Numbered from the stretch's first letter, positions 24,192 through 33,222 are shown. The stretch is DNA of 57,253 nucleotides from Chloroflexota bacterium (GCA_015478725.1 JADMIG010000002.1:1-57253), one strand, 5' to 3'. Notes: generated by a model not told the origin, from the sequence alone. Made by a program: numbers and translations.

Positions 24192-27100
24192 GTGATCTGC
24201 ACGAAGTGCGGGGCGACGAACCCCGCCGGACTGAAGTTCTGCGAACAGTGCGGGACGAAGCTCGCGATCGCGTGTGCGGGCTGCGGGAGCTCGCTCAGTC
24301 CGACGGCACGGTTCTGCGGCGAGTGCGGCGTTCCCGTCGTGTCGACACCCGGCGACGGAGCGGCCACACCGACTGCCGGTGCCGACGCAGCCACACCGAC
24401 CCGCCCCGGCGCGACCCCGTCGTACCAGGCCCCCATCGCCGAGCGCCGGCTCGTCACGGTCCTCTTCGCGGACCTCGTCGGGTTCACGACCTTCGCCGAA
24501 GGCCGCGATGCGGAGGAGGTCCGCGAGACCCTCTCGCGCTACTTCGGGCTCGCCTCCGACGTCGTCGACCGCTACGGCGGCACGGTGGAGAAGTTCATCG
24601 GCGATGCGGTGATGGCGGTCTGGGGCACCCCGATCGCTCGCGAGGACGACGCGGAGCGCGCGGTCCGCGCGGGCCTCGACCTCGTCGACGCCGTGCGCAC
24701 CCTCCACCCGTCGATCACCGCACGGGCCGGCATCCTCACCGGAGAGGCCGCCGTGACCCTCGGGGCAACGAACCAGGGGATGGTCGCCGGCGACCTCGTC
24801 AACACCGCGAGCCGGCTCCAGTCGATCGCACCGCCCGGGTCCGTCTTCGTCGGCGAGGCGACCCACCGCGCCGCGTCGCGGGCGATCGCGTTCGAGGAGG
24901 TGGGCGAGCAACTTCTCAAGGGCAAGACGTCACCGGTCCCGGCGTGGCGAGCGTTGCGGGTGGTGGCCCAGCGCGGCGGGCAGGGCCGGTCGGACCTGCC
25001 GGAACCACCGTTCGTGGGCCGCGACGACGAACTCCGCCTGCTCAAGGACGCCCTCACGACGGCGGGCCGCGATCGACGCACCCGGCTCGTCTCCATCACG
25101 GGTGCCGGCGGCATCGGCAAGAGCCGCCTCGCCTGGGAGGTCGAGAAGTACATCGACGGGCTCATGGAAACTGTCTACTGGCATCGCGGCCGCTCCCCCG
25201 CGTACGGCGACGGCATCACGTTCTGGGCTCTCGGCGAGATGGTCCGCCGCCGGGCCCGGCTGGCGGAGACGGACGACGAACCGACGACTCGGGCGCGGAT
25301 CTCGGCGACACTCGACGAGCACATCCCGGACCCGGACGACCGCCGCTGGGTCGAGCCGGCCCTCCTCACCCTCCTCGGCCTGGAGCCCGCGCCGCCGGGC
25401 GGTCGCGACGTCCTGTTCGCGGCGTGGCGGATCTTCTTCGAGCGGATCGCGGCGAAGGGCACCACGGTTCTCCTCTTCGAGGACCTGCAGTGGGCGGACT
25501 CCGGCCTCCTCGACTTCATCGATCATGTGCTCGACTGGTCGAAGGGCGTCCCGATCGTCGTCATCACGCTCGCCCGACCGGAGCTCTTCGACCGCCGTCC
25601 GGACTGGGGCACGGCCCGTCGAAACGTCACCGCGGTGGCGCTCGAGCCGCTCTCGGAAGCCGCGATGCGCGAGTTGCTGGCGGGGTTCGTGCCCGGCCTC
25701 CCGCGCGCCGCAGTCGACGCGATCCTCGGCCGTGCCGACGGGATCCCGCTCTACGCGGTCGAGACCGTCCGGGCCCTCGTCGCCGACGGGCGGCTCGAGG
25801 TATCGGACGGCGCCTACCGGCCGATCGGGGACCTCCATCAGCTCGCGATCCCGGAGACGCTCCGTTCGCTCATCGCCTCGCGGCTCGACGCCCTCGATCC
25901 GACGGACCGTTCGCTCGTCCTCGATGCGTCGGTCCTCGGCCACGCCTTCACGGTCGCCGGCCTCGCGGCGGTGAACGGCTGGCAGCCGGCCGATCTCGAG
26001 GCGCGACTCCTCGCGCTCGTCCGTCGCGAGATGTTCGAGCTCGAGGCTGACCCGCGCTCGCCGGAGCGGGGCCAGTATCGCTTCGTCCAGTCGCTCATCC
26101 GCGAGGTCGCCTACTCGGCGTTGGCGCGGCGGGAGCGTCGGACGCGCCACCTCGCCGCCGCCCGCTACTTCGAGATGCTCGGTGAGGACGAGCTCGCCGG
26201 CGCGCTCGCGTCGCACTACCTCGCCGCGCACGAGGCGTCCGCCGCCGGGGCAGAGGCGGAGGCGGTCGCGATCCAGGCCCGACTCGCGCTCCGCGGAGCG
26301 GCTGAGCGAGCGGCATCGCTCGGCGCCCACGACCAGGCCGTGACCTATCTCGTCCAGGCGGTCGCCGTAACGCCCGATGCGGCCGAGCGCGCCGACCTGC
26401 GGATCCGGGCCGCGACCTCCGCCTCTGATGCGGCGGATCACGACCGCGCCGAGACCCTGGCCCGGGAGGCCGTCGAGGAATTTCGACGGGCCGAAGATCC
26501 CGCCGGCGCAGGCCGGGCCACCGCCGAGCTCGGAGCGATCCTCCTCAATGCAGGAAAGGTCGCGTCCGCCCTCGACGAGCTGCGGACGGCGCTCGATGGG
26601 CTCTCCGACGATACGCCGGAGCAGGTCCGGGCGCGATTGCTCGCGAACCTCTCGCGGTCGCTCTATCGGAACGACCGGTCGGCCGAGGCGGTCGAGATGG
26701 CCGATCGCGCGCTCGCCATTGCCGAGCGCCTCGACCTCGAGGAGGTCGTCGCGGACGCGTTCAACAACAAGGCCGCGGCGCTCTCGTATCTCGGACGGCG
26801 GCGGGAGGCGGTCGCGCTCATGGAAACCGCCATCGCCATCGCCGAGCACGGTGGGTTCGTCGCCGCGGAACTGCGCGCCCGGAGCAACCTCACGTCTGTC
26901 CTCTGGAGCACCGATCCGTATCGGGCTGGCCAGATGCAATTCGCCAACCTCGAGCTCGCGCGTCGGGTCGGCAACCTCCAGATGGCCGAATGGATCGCGA
27001 ATTCGGCGATCGCCACCGCGTGGTGGGCCGGTGAGGATTGGGACGCTGCACTCGTCATCGCAGAAGAGGCGCTCGCCGTCGCACGCTCACCGATCGACGA

Positions 27101-27716
27101 GGCGGCGATCCTCGCCAGCCGAGCCCTCATCCTCGTCTCCCGCGGCGAACCGACGGACGCTGACGCGGAACGCCTCGACGCGGTCGCTGCCGGCAGCAGT
27201 TACACGGGGACGATCGCGGCGGCCGCGTATCTCCGCGGGGACCGAGCACTCTGGCGAGGCGAGTACCGCGTCGCCTTCGACGAGATGGTCCGAGCGGCGG
27301 ACACGGAGCATGGGCTCACCGCGATCTACCTCGACGACGCGATGCGGCCCGCCCTCTGGGGAGGCGACCTCGCCGCCGCGCGCTCGACGGCCGACCGACT
27401 CGATGCCGATCCCGATGCCGGCGCGGCGCTCCAGGCCGCCGATAGGGTAGCCGCCCGGGCCGGCATCGCCGCTCTCGAAGGGCGCCGGGAGGACGCGCTC
27501 GCGGGCTACCGCGACGCCAGAGACCGATATCGCGACCTTCGGCTCGGCTTCAAGCTTGCCTGCGTGGATCTGGACATGGTCATCCTGCTCGGCCTGGACG
27601 ATCCGGAGGTCCGCTCCGCCGCGGACGAGGCCCGGACGACCTTCGAGCGCGTCGGGGCGCGACCGTACCTCGACCGTCTCGACTCCGCCGTTCAGTCGGC
27701 GATCCAGACCCGATAG
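24192..27716 (+). CDS. Zinc-ribbon / class III nucleotide cyclase / AAA ATPase / TPR signalling protein
   Basis: A 1174-residue soluble protein from a GTG. Residues 3-48 form a double zinc ribbon (CTKCG..FCEQCG..CAGCG..FCGECG). A Pro/Ala/Thr linker follows. Residues about 84-260 are a class III adenylate/guanylate cyclase domain with both metal aspartates (LFADLVGFTTF and KFIGDAVMAVWG). Then comes an AAA/STAND ATPase (about 275-560; Walker A GAGGIGKSR, Walker B LLFEDLQWADS) and a long TPR-like helical region to the end. Such proteins are multiplied in Chloroflexota and Actinobacteria and are thought to couple a sensed input to cyclic nucleotide synthesis. The ligand and product nucleotide are unknown. 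The 3' end overlaps the convergent GNAT gene by 25 bp. Confidence 0.9.
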   Translation: MICTKCGATNPAGLKFCEQCGTKLAIACAGCGSSLSPTARFCGECGVPVVSTPGDGAATPTAGADAATPTRPGATPSYQAPIAERRLVTVLFADLVGFTTFAEGRDAEEVRETLSRYFGLASDVVDRYGGTVEKFIGDAVMAVWGTPIAREDDAERAVRAGLDLVDAVRTLHPSITARAGILTGEAAVTLGATNQGMVAGDLVNTASRLQSIAPPGSVFVGEATHRAASRAIAFEEVGEQLLKGKTSPVPAWRALRVVAQRGGQGRSDLPEPPFVGRDDELRLLKDALTTAGRDRRTRLVSITGAGGIGKSRLAWEVEKYIDGLMETVYWHRGRSPAYGDGITFWALGEMVRRRARLAETDDEPTTRARISATLDEHIPDPDDRRWVEPALLTLLGLEPAPPGGRDVLFAAWRIFFERIAAKGTTVLLFEDLQWADSGLLDFIDHVLDWSKGVPIVVITLARPELFDRRPDWGTARRNVTAVALEPLSEAAMRELLAGFVPGLPRAAVDAILGRADGIPLYAVETVRALVADGRLEVSDGAYRPIGDLHQLAIPETLRSLIASRLDALDPTDRSLVLDASVLGHAFTVAGLAAVNGWQPADLEARLLALVRREMFELEADPRSPERGQYRFVQSLIREVAYSALARRERRTRHLAAARYFEMLGEDELAGALASHYLAAHEASAAGAEAEAVAIQARLALRGAAERAASLGAHDQAVTYLVQAVAVTPDAAERADLRIRAATSASDAADHDRAETLAREAVEEFRRAEDPAGAGRATAELGAILLNAGKVASALDELRTALDGLSDDTPEQVRARLLANLSRSLYRNDRSAEAVEMADRALAIAERLDLEEVVADAFNNKAAALSYLGRRREAVALMETAIAIAEHGGFVAAELRARSNLTSVLWSTDPYRAGQMQFANLELARRVGNLQMAEWIANSAIATAWWAGEDWDAALVIAEEALAVARSPIDEAAILASRALILVSRGEPTDADAERLDAVAAGSSYTGTIAAAAYLRGDRALWRGEYRVAFDEMVRAADTEHGLTAIYLDDAMRPALWGGDLAAARSTADRLDADPDAGAALQAADRVAARAGIAALEGRREDALAGYRDARDRYRDLRLGFKLACVDLDMVILLGLDDPEVRSAADEARTTFERVGARPYLDRLDSAVQSAIQTR

Positions 27717-28372
27717 CGGGTGATCGTCCGGAAGCCGAGAGCGCGATAGAACGGCTCGCCCGACGGCGACGATTCGAGGACGGTCAGGCGGGCGCCGCCT
27801 GCGAGCCCGGACTGCACCGCCGCGCCGAGGACCGCCGCGCCATGACCGAGCCGCCGCATCGCCGGAGCGGTCCCGACCCAGACGATCCGCGTCATCGGGC
27901 CGTGGGTGAACGACATCGCCGCGGCGGCCGCGACGCCGCGCTCGTCGAACCCCATGAACGCGGCGTTCCCCGCCCCGTCGAACCATCTGTCGTCGTCGAG
28001 GGCCATGTCGATCCCCGCTCGATCGATCGCCCCGCCCGGGTCGGCGAGCTCCACGACGGACCTCAGTGCCGCCCGATCGATCGCGTCGGCCACCCGCCGG
28101 ACCGTCGTTCCGGACGTCCCGCTCGCCGGCGTCGGCGGCCCCTCGAGGATCATGACGGGCAGATCGACCGACGGCCTGAAGCCGGCCAGCGGGAGCGCGC
28201 GCTCGAGCGCGCCGTCGACGTGGCCTCGGGTCCACGTGCGGTAGCCATCCTCGTGCCCCGTGGTCCCCCGCGCGGATCGGTCCATCCGGCCGCCCACGAG
28301 GGATCGCCGGAACGCGGCGAGATTCTCATCGACGAGATCGAGGATCTCCGCGTCCGTCAGGACCGCGATCAT
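27692..28372 (-). CDS. GNAT-family N-acetyltransferase
   Basis: A 226-residue protein. The ATG overlaps the upstream amidohydrolase stop (ATGA). The C-terminal ~110 residues carry the GNAT acetyl-CoA fold: a core strand TRIVWVGTAPAMRRLGHGAAVL with an R/Q-x2-G-x-G/A-like loop (RRLGHG), then the terminal ESSPSGEPFYRALGFRTITRYRVW motif typical of GNAT proteins. The N-terminal 100 residues are a family-specific region. The acceptor substrate cannot be inferred. It is the last gene of a long minus-strand run. Confidence 0.82.
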   Translation of the reverse strand: MIAVLTDAEILDLVDENLAAFRRSLVGGRMDRSARGTTGHEDGYRTWTRGHVDGALERALPLAGFRPSVDLPVMILEGPPTPASGTSGTTVRRVADAIDRAALRSVVELADPGGAIDRAGIDMALDDDRWFDGAGNAAFMGFDERGVAAAAAMSFTHGPMTRIVWVGTAPAMRRLGHGAAVLGAAVQSGLAGGARLTVLESSPSGEPFYRALGFRTITRYRVWIAD

Positions 28373-29586
28373 CGCGGGGCGAGGGCCCGCAGCGCGACCG
28401 CGGCGTGCAAAGCCGCCCCGATCGCCATGGGCGCCTCCTCGAAGACGACCCGGTTCGAGTGGTTCTGCGGGCCGGTCATCGGGTCGTCCGTGGCCGGCCG
28501 CGCACCGATGAACGCCATCGCCCCGTCGACACGCTGGAGGATGTAGGAGAAGTCCTCCGCGCCCATGATCGGCGCGTCGAGGCGAAGGATCGCGTCCGTG
28601 CCGACGAGGTCGGTCGCCGTTGCGACGATCCGCTCCACCGCGGCCGGGTCGTTCATCGTCACCGGGTAACCCGCCTCGATCTCGACGTCCGCGGCCGCCC
28701 CGTGAGCGGCTGCCGTCCCGGCGACCAGCTGGCGGATGTGGGTCGAGATGCCGGTCCGGGTCTCCTCGGAGACCGTCCGGATGGTGCCTTCGAGGAAGGC
28801 CGTCTCGGGGATGATGTTGGAGGTGGTGCCCGCCGTGACGTGGGCGATCGTGACGACCGCGGGATCGAAGACATCGATGCGTCGACCGACCATCGTCTGG
28901 AGCCCGAGGACGAGATCCGCCGCCACGGTGATCGGATCGAGGGCGAGGTGGGGCGCGGAGGCGTGCCCACCTCGGCCGCGGACGGTGATCCGGAGGGTGT
29001 CGGCGGAGGCGAGCATGGCCCCGGAACGGACGGCGATCGCCCCACTCGGGTAGCGGGTGCTCGTGTGGAGCGCGAATGCCTCGCTCGGCATCCGGCCGGC
29101 CGCCTCGAGCAGTCCCTCCTCGAGCATGAACCGCGCCCCGTGATAGCCCTCCTCGCCCGGCTGGAACATGAGGATGACGCTCCCCGCCAGGCGGTCGCGG
29201 CGCGCAAGGAGCAGGCGAGCCCCGCCGAGGAGCATCGCGACGTGGGTGTCGTGCCCGCACGCGTGCATCGCGCCATCCGTCGCGGACGCGAACGGCAGGC
29301 CGGAATCCTCGTGAAGCGGGAGCGCGTCCATGTCCGCCCGAAGAAGGACCGCCGGGCCGGTCGCGGCACCAGGCGCCGTCCCCTCGATGACGGCGACGAC
29401 GGACGAGAGCACGGTTCCGAGCCGGGGCTCGAGCCCGAGGGCCCGGAGGTCGGTGGCGATCGCGGCCTGTGTCTCCGGCAGGTGGAGGCCGATCTCCGGC
29501 CGGGCGTGCAACACCCGACGGATCGCGATGAGCTCGGGGAGGATGGCCGAGGCGGCGGGGAGCAGGTCGGCGGGGGTCGTCGTCAT
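28369..29586 (-). CDS. M20-family amidohydrolase (N-acyl amino acid / hippurate hydrolase type)
   Basis: A 405-residue M20D peptidase-like metal hydrolase. Metal and catalytic features: LLRADMDALPLHE (about residue 82), HACGHDTHVAMLLG (about 106), the Glu pair in FQPGEEGYHGA (about 141), HTSTRYPSG (about 173), dimerisation domain RGRGGHASAP (about 199), and C-terminal GAEDFSY (about 355). Homologues remove acyl groups from amino acids or indole conjugates. The ATG at 29586 overlaps the stop of a 14-codon ORF that itself overlaps the preceding gene. Confidence 0.9.
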   Translation of the reverse strand: MTTTPADLLPAASAILPELIAIRRVLHARPEIGLHLPETQAAIATDLRALGLEPRLGTVLSSVVAVIEGTAPGAATGPAVLLRADMDALPLHEDSGLPFASATDGAMHACGHDTHVAMLLGGARLLLARRDRLAGSVILMFQPGEEGYHGARFMLEEGLLEAAGRMPSEAFALHTSTRYPSGAIAVRSGAMLASADTLRITVRGRGGHASAPHLALDPITVAADLVLGLQTMVGRRIDVFDPAVVTIAHVTAGTTSNIIPETAFLEGTIRTVSEETRTGISTHIRQLVAGTAAAHGAAADVEIEAGYPVTMNDPAAVERIVATATDLVGTDAILRLDAPIMGAEDFSYILQRVDGAMAFIGARPATDDPMTGPQNHSNRVVFEEAPMAIGAALHAAVALRALAPR

Positions 29587-29627
29587 CGTCGCAGTATCGC
29601 GCGGTCCGACCACATGTCCATCGTCAT
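29583..29627 (-). CDS. 14-codon bridging ORF (MTMDMWSDRAILRR)
   Basis: This tiny ORF starts with ATG at 29627, overlapping the deacetylase stop (ATGA) and preceded by GGGAG. It ends with TGA at 29583, overlapping the amidohydrolase ATG (ATGA). It would let terminating ribosomes pass from one gene to the next. Without it the amidohydrolase ATG has no clear ribosome-binding site. Whether the peptide matters is unknown. Confidence 0.45.
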   Translation of the reverse strand: MTMDMWSDRAILRR

Positions 29628-30475
29628 GCCGGTGCTCCCTGTGACGCCGCCCACCGGCCCACGATCCGGTCGAGCCGATCGAAGTGGACGCCTTCGAGCT
29701 CGCGGGCGGCGAGGATGAAGCGTTCGAGCATGGCGATCCGGTGGCCGCGGCCGATCGCCTCCGGATGCATCGTCAGGGTGAGGACGCCGCCGGGCTCGTG
29801 CTCCCAGGCGTAGCGGAGCTCGCCGAGCCAGATCTCCTCGACCTTGGACGGCGCGCTCATCGGCCCCACCCCGCGATCCCCGGGTTCGAAGTGCGGCCAG
29901 TCGTCGAGCGCCCAGCTGATCGGAACCTCGACGAGCCGACCCGCCTCACCGAAGACGGATCGAGCCGTGTCGTGGCGGTCGCCGCGACGAACCCACGAGA
30001 GGCGGAGGTCATCCGCCATGAGCGACGAGTCGTAGCGGAAGCCGAGCTCCTCGGCGAGCTCGAGCGTCCGTGGCGACAGCGACCAGTACGGGGCGCGGAA
30101 ACCGGCCGGCGGGGCGCCCGCGGCGTTCGCGATCGCCTCGAACGAGCGGGCCATGATCGTCCGCTCTTCCGTCGGGTCCAGCGCGGCCAGGTCCTCGTGC
30201 GCCCAGCCGTGGCAGGCGAGCTCGTGGCCGCCGGCAACGATCGCGGCGACGCTCTCCGGGAACGTCGCGAGCGTGTGGCCGGGGACGAAGAAGGTCGCCC
30301 GGATCTCGTGCCGGCGGAGGAGGTCGAGGATCCGCGGCACGCCCACCCGAGGCCCGAATTCGCCGCGCGAGATGAGGACAGGCCCGTGTCCGCGGCTGAC
30401 CTCGGACGAGATGGCGTCGTGGTCGAACGTGAGGGCGACCGTCAGCCGGGGCGACGGGCCGGCGGTCGCCTCCAC
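29624..30475 (-). CDS. NodB-type polysaccharide deacetylase family protein
   Basis: A deacetylase-fold protein of about 283 residues using GTG at 30475. The frame stays open up to the Bax-inhibitor stop, where a CTG at 30532 is a possible coupled start, so the N-terminus is uncertain. Motifs: LTFDHDA (in place of TFDDG), ATFFVPGHTL, the metal histidines HGWAHED (H-x3-H), GFRAPYWSLS, and LTMHPEAIGRG. This pattern matches cytosolic PuuE/allantoinase-like or peptidoglycan-type deacetylases lacking a signal peptide. Association with an M20 amidohydrolase favours cleavage of small amides over cell-wall sugar, by inference. Confidence 0.82.
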   Translation of the reverse strand: MEATAGPSPRLTVALTFDHDAISSEVSRGHGPVLISRGEFGPRVGVPRILDLLRRHEIRATFFVPGHTLATFPESVAAIVAGGHELACHGWAHEDLAALDPTEERTIMARSFEAIANAAGAPPAGFRAPYWSLSPRTLELAEELGFRYDSSLMADDLRLSWVRRGDRHDTARSVFGEAGRLVEVPISWALDDWPHFEPGDRGVGPMSAPSKVEEIWLGELRYAWEHEPGGVLTLTMHPEAIGRGHRIAMLERFILAARELEGVHFDRLDRIVGRWAASQGAPA

Positions 30476-30528
30476 GCCGGGCAGGGTTTCGGCGATCGAT
30501 CGCGGCGGCGGCAGGGCCGGCGCTTCGA

Positions 30529-31233
30529 TCAGCGGCGGCCGCCGAGGAGCCGGAGCATCGCGAAGAACAGGTTGATGAAGTCGAGGTAGAGGCGGAACGC
30601 CCCCATGACCGCGCCCTTCTCCATCGTCCCGGCCCACGCCGCGACATCTCCCCGCTGGATCCGCTGGACGTCCCAGGCGGTGAGCCCGGTGAAGACGATG
30701 ACAGTGATGAACGAGACGATGTAGCCGAGCATATTCGACTGGAGGAACAGGTTCACCACGCTGGCGACGATGACCCCGATGAGGCCCATGAACAGGTAGG
30801 CGCCCATCGAGGTGAGGTCGCGCTTCGTCACGGCACCGTAGACGGCAGCTCCGCCGAACACCGCCGCCGCACTCAGGCCGGCGGCAAGGACGGAGGCGAC
30901 GGGGTAGACGAGAAGGACGAAGCCGAACGTCACGCCGGTCATCGCCGCGTAGACGAAGAACAGCCCCAGCCCGATCGTCGCGGGGATGCTCCGGATCGCG
31001 AAGCTCAGGACCATCGCGACGATGAGCTGGGCGACGATGATCGGGAGGAACAGGCCGGACAGGTTGGCGAGCTGCGTCGTCGGCAGGGACGAGACCCACC
31101 AGCCGACCCCGGTGGTGACGAGCAGGCCGACGAACATCCAGAGGAAGGCCTGCGACAGGAACGCCGTGGAGAGGGCGGTCGTGGGCCTGACGCCGAGCCG
31201 AGATGGGGAGAAGGAGGAGCCGTACTGATTCAT
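30529..31233 (-). CDS. Bax inhibitor-1 / YccA family membrane protein
   Basis: A 234-residue seven-helix membrane protein (helices about 33-52, 60-80, 88-107, 111-130, 140-157, 164-184 and 203-224). Its ATG follows GAGGTGGACACG. The family includes YccA and the pH-dependent calcium leak channel BsYetJ. A late aspartate in LYLDFINLFFAMLRLLGGRR matches the conserved C-terminal D-x-I-N-L-F motif of the family. Its role here is probably membrane ion homeostasis or protease modulation. Confidence 0.92.
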   Translation of the reverse strand: MNQYGSSFSPSRLGVRPTTALSTAFLSQAFLWMFVGLLVTTGVGWWVSSLPTTQLANLSGLFLPIIVAQLIVAMVLSFAIRSIPATIGLGLFFVYAAMTGVTFGFVLLVYPVASVLAAGLSAAAVFGGAAVYGAVTKRDLTSMGAYLFMGLIGVIVASVVNLFLQSNMLGYIVSFITVIVFTGLTAWDVQRIQRGDVAAWAGTMEKGAVMGAFRLYLDFINLFFAMLRLLGGRR

Positions 31234-31273
31234 CGTGTCCACCTCGTGAGTCCGGACGGAGATCCGTCCCGTC

Positions 31274-31918
31274 TCATGGTTCGCGCCGTGCCCGTCCGCG
31301 GTTCGGGCGGGCCGGATTCGCGGTTCGCGCCTCGGCCTGTTCGGCCGCCCTGGCGAGCACCCAGACGAGGTCCGCCAGGCGATTGAGATACGGTAGCAGG
31401 TAGTCGCCGGGGACCATCCCGTCGTGGTCCAGCGCCACGGCACGACGCTCCGCGCGCCGGAGGACCGTCCGCGCAAGCTCGAGGGCCGCGCTCGGCCGCG
31501 TCTCGCCCGGGACGACGAACTCGCGCGGCATCTCGATCCCCGCCTCCGTCTCGGCGAGGAGGCGTTCGATGCCCTCCACCATCGCCGCGCTCACCCGCGT
31601 CTCGCCGTCGCGAAGCCGATCCCAGGCGTCCCGCGTGGTGGCCAGCTCGGCGCCGACGACGAACAGCTCCCGCTGAAGCCGGAGGATGAGCTCGCCGAGA
31701 CCCGCAAGCCCGGCCGGGAGCGTTCCATAGCGCCCTTTGACATCGAGTTCGGCACGCGCGAGGCCGAGGGCCGCGACGGCCTCGTCGATCGTGCCGTACG
31801 CCTCCGTCCGCGGGTCGTCCTTCGGGATGCGGGGGCCGCCGTAGAGGAGGCCCGTCGTGCCGTCGTCACCGCGTCGCGTGGCGACTGCCGAGTCGAACGC
31901 GCGACGCTCCGCCGTCAC
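31274..31918 (-). CDS. Cob(I)yrinic acid a,c-diamide adenosyltransferase, PduO type
   Basis: A 214-residue ATP:cobalamin adenosyltransferase that makes adenosylcobalamin. The N-terminal ATP loop TRRGDDGTTGLLYGG-RIPKDDPRTEAYGTIDE is clear (about residues 14-46), as are RRAERRAV (about 153-160) and YLNRLADLVWVLAR (about 176-189). It starts at GTG 31918, 24 bases after the DUF59 gene. No cobalamin-dependent mutase lies nearby. Confidence 0.9.
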   Translation of the reverse strand: MTAERRAFDSAVATRRGDDGTTGLLYGGPRIPKDDPRTEAYGTIDEAVAALGLARAELDVKGRYGTLPAGLAGLGELILRLQRELFVVGAELATTRDAWDRLRDGETRVSAAMVEGIERLLAETEAGIEMPREFVVPGETRPSAALELARTVLRRAERRAVALDHDGMVPGDYLLPYLNRLADLVWVLARAAEQAEARTANPARPNRGRARREP

Positions 31919-31942
31919 GACTCCGGGCTCACGATTCCGCGC

Positions 31943-32311
31943 TCACCACATGAGACCCGCTTCGCGCGGGTCCCACCGCTCGGCGAGGAGCGTCACCTTG
32001 ACGTCGTGCTCGACGACCGACTCGGCCTGCTCCTTGACCTGCTGGATCATCGATCCGGCGTAGGGGCAGAACGGGGTCGTGAGGATCATCTTGATCTCGG
32101 TGCTGTCCGGTCCGAGGATCACCTGTTTGATGAGGGCGAGCTCGACGACGTTCATGCCGATCTCCGGATCCACGACCGAGCGGAGCGCGTCGAGGATCGC
32201 GAGCTCCGTGGCGCGCTTCTCCGGATCGAACGGCGGGGCCGCGGGGATCGTCGGGGTCATGGGGGTCATGGGGGTCGTCTCGTCGATCGTGGTGGTCGTC
32301 TCGTCCGTCAT
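31943..32311 (-). CDS. DUF59 / MIP18-family (SufT-like) iron-sulfur assembly factor
   Basis: A 122-residue protein. A ~30-residue Thr/Pro-rich N-terminus (MTDETTTTIDETTPMTP) comes from a simple-sequence stretch at about 32240-32300. It precedes a DUF59 domain: RSVVDPEIGMNVVELALI, then the conserved cysteine in TTPFCPYAG (about residue 87). SufT/PaaD-like DUF59 proteins help Fe-S cluster maturation. It may complement the Suf machinery 10 kb upstream. Confidence 0.85.
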   Translation of the reverse strand: MTDETTTTIDETTPMTPMTPTIPAAPPFDPEKRATELAILDALRSVVDPEIGMNVVELALIKQVILGPDSTEIKMILTTPFCPYAGSMIQQVKEQAESVVEHDVKVTLLAERWDPREAGLMW

Positions 32312-32366
32312 CGCGGAAATCCTACCACCGGACTCGGGAATGACCGCCGGGTCATCCCGCGGGGCG

Positions 32367-32720
32367 TCAGGTGTCGACGGTCGCGGTGGCCCCGACGACG
32401 GTCGCGGTGGCCCCGACGACGATCCCCGGCACGCGAAGTTCCGATGGGAGGATGCGCGCCTCGTCGGTGGTGTAGCCCGGGCCGAGCAGCGAGCCATCCT
32501 CGGCGAAGAACGCGGCGTATCGGTCGCGATGCTCTGCCGCGTAGACGAAGGCCGTCGCGATGCCGAGCGTCCGGAGTTCTGGATGGTCCGTCAGGATGTC
32601 CGTCAGGGTGTAGCCGTTGCGGCGGAGCTCGAGGAGCTGGTGGACCGTGAGTCGCGAGCCGTAGCAGAACGGCTCGCCGTTCATGACGAGCGGGTCCACC
32701 TTCACCCACTTGATCGTCAT
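32367..32720 (-). CDS. DUF433-family small protein
   Basis: A 117-residue protein; ATG at 32720 with GGAGG 6 bases before. The central segment MNGEPFCYGSRLTVHQLLELRRNGYTLTDILTDHPEL resembles DUF433 proteins: xGxPxIxGTRI-type start, helix-turn-helix-like body, and LTxxDIxxALxYAAxH (here TLGIATAFVYAAEHRD). DUF433 proteins often act as antitoxin-like partners. A repeated VVGATATV at the C-terminus reflects a duplicated 18-bp unit. It is encoded 19 bases after a gene of unknown function. Confidence 0.75.
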   Translation of the reverse strand: MTIKWVKVDPLVMNGEPFCYGSRLTVHQLLELRRNGYTLTDILTDHPELRTLGIATAFVYAAEHRDRYAAFFAEDGSLLGPGYTTDEARILPSELRVPGIVVGATATVVGATATVDT

Positions 32721-32739
32721 CGGACTTCCTCCGGCACCC

Positions 32740-33222
32740 TCATGCGCCCTTGTAGATCGCCTGGAGGATGCGGTTCCGCTTGCGTGCGTCGCCGGCGATG
32801 CGGCGGTGCCAGCGGAAGACTTCGATCGCGGCGTCGAGCGCGGCGTCGGCGGCGGTCTGCTCGGTGGGTGTGAGGATGGCCCGGACGACCGCCCGGAATG
32901 CCTCGGCGAGGGTCGTGAGATCGTCCATCGAGACTCGGCGCCGGCGATACGGTGGAGCGATCTGCTCGGCGAACGTCCGCATCGGGGTGGGGTCGCCGGC
33001 GGCGACGCAGAGCGCGATCCGGTCGGTCCAGATCCCGGTGTCGCGGAGCAGCTGGCGGAGGCCGACCTCACCGAGGCGATCGCGAAGCGTCGGATCGGCG
33101 GACGTCGCCGCCTCGATCACCCGAACGCCCACCTCGGCAGTCGCCGCCCGGAGACGCGCGGCTCCGGCCGGAAAGCCGGCGCGTTCGTCGAGAGGCGGCA
33201 GACCGAGGTTCGGATGGCTCAC
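32740..33222 (-). CDS. Hypothetical helical protein paired with DUF433 gene
   Basis: A 160-residue protein from GTG 33222 that I do not recognise. It is mostly alpha-helical and soluble, with Arg/Ala-rich helices and one cysteine. Its end HRRIAGDARKRNRILQAIYKGA is strongly basic. The DUF433 gene follows closely on the same strand, so the two may function together, for example as a toxin-antitoxin-like pair. No known toxin motif (PIN Asp quartet, RelE residues) is visible. Confidence 0.6.
   Translation of the reverse strand: MSHPNLGLPPLDERAGFPAGAARLRAATAEVGVRVIEAATSADPTLRDRLGEVGLRQLLRDTGIWTDRIALCVAAGDPTPMRTFAEQIAPPYRRRRVSMDDLTTLAEAFRAVVRAILTPTEQTAADAALDAAIEVFRWHRRIAGDARKRNRILQAIYKGA

Noticed and set aside
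24930-26939. 669-codon open frame opposite the cyclase/ATPase
   Set aside because: Antisense to conserved AAA and TPR sequence; no start site or motif.
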